Assembly: GCA_043772005.1 (NCBI GenBank)
Contig: JAYVGP010000002.1
Span: 67,422-131,421, forward strand
Reading direction: 5' to 3'
DNA length: 64,000 nucleotides
From: JAYSSF01 sp043772005
GTDB taxonomy: Bacteria; Patescibacteriota; Gracilibacteria; Absconditabacterales; Absconditicoccaceae
Shown: piece by piece, positions 63,788-64,000 of the stretch
How the letters are laid out: the number at the start of each line of letters is the position of its first letter
Position numbering within the stretch: the stretch's first letter is position 1
Position numbers and translations under genes: made by a program
Notes under the pieces: model-generated
Seen by the model: only the letters and a program-made list of their open reading frames with translations
Told to the model about the DNA's origin: nothing
The model's database searches: none

Positions 63788-64000
63788 ATAACTACTCTAG
63801 TGATTTTATATTTTTTTGCGAATACAATTTTAAACAACTTTGTTCGTCAAACACATTGCTACGCACACGAGATCATAACCTCAGAATAATGATAAATAGT
63901 ACTGTGTTTGACTAGACTTTTAGTTCTTTCGGGGTTTATGCCCCACAAGGGTGCAATGCGACGCAAAGCTAATCCTTTTTTAGGACAAAGAACGAAGAGA
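63788..64000. other. edge region, no assignable gene
   Basis: No convincing gene. GGGG/CCCC and GTTCTTT/AAAGAAC inverted repeats lie at about 63920..63995. A minus-strand frame of about 55 codons ends TAG near 63860 and runs off the window; it lacks UGA and shows no known motif. Confidence 0.4.

Overview
The window only makes sense if UGA is read as glycine (genetic code 25). Dozens of conserved genes (ribosomal proteins L2, L5, L6, L14, L24, S3, S9, S13, S14 and S19, RpoA, SecY, Tex, YchF, ThyA, MraY, MurG, RlmN, Alr) are broken at in-frame TGA codons that fall on conserved glycines. They become full length when TGA is read as Gly, and they then end only at TAA or TAG. A tRNA-Gly with anticodon UCA lies in the window (15289..15362). 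Code 25 is known from the candidate phyla Absconditabacteria (SR1) and Gracilibacteria (BD1-5/GN02) of the CPR/Patescibacteria. I cannot separate these two from this sequence alone. All coordinates below are re-read with code 25.

Layout. 1-6.4 kb: end of a DUF6629 membrane protein, small stress-type proteins, the transcription accessory protein Tex, 3-methyladenine glycosylase I, and an alpha/beta hydrolase read in frame into a second domain. 6.5-8.1 kb (minus): a GT4/WecA-like transferase and DsbB. 8.2-15.4 kb (minus): an unbroken translation block, in transcription order the tRNA cluster including tRNA-Gly(UCA), infC-rpmI-rplT, tRNA-Leu, an S21-like protein, rplU, infA, rpmJ, rpsM, rpsK, rpsD, rpoA, rplQ, rplM, rpsI. 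15.5-21.5 kb: a winged-helix protein, a MetA-like enzyme, TPM and LemA envelope proteins, and a PIF1-type helicase. 21.5-33.9 kb (minus): tuf followed by the S10-spc operon, rpsJ to secY, without rpmD (L30), adk or map. 34-64 kb: a mosaic of mostly short units. These cover peptidoglycan and surface polysaccharide (MraY, MurG, Alr, O-antigen ligase), dTMP synthesis (ThyA, DHFR), repair (AAG glycosylase, RuvB, MsrBA), regulation (two ECF sigma factors, HU, Csp), YchF, RlmN, SufC, FtsX, an aquaporin, a GH26-type hydrolase, a RAYT transposase, tmRNA and tRNA-Val.

Main unexplained items: a roughly 140-nt structured RNA with its own promoter and terminator (about 47.01-47.16 kb); two long hairpin-bearing gaps inside the otherwise compact S10 operon; palindromic repeats inserted in frame in coding genes (RAYT, msrBA and a hypothetical gene); and one small gene whose UGA looks like a real stop because a terminator follows it at once. 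The most highly expressed genes (tuf, HU, csp and several ribosomal proteins) contain no UGA at all, and they also lack recognisable Shine-Dalgarno motifs.
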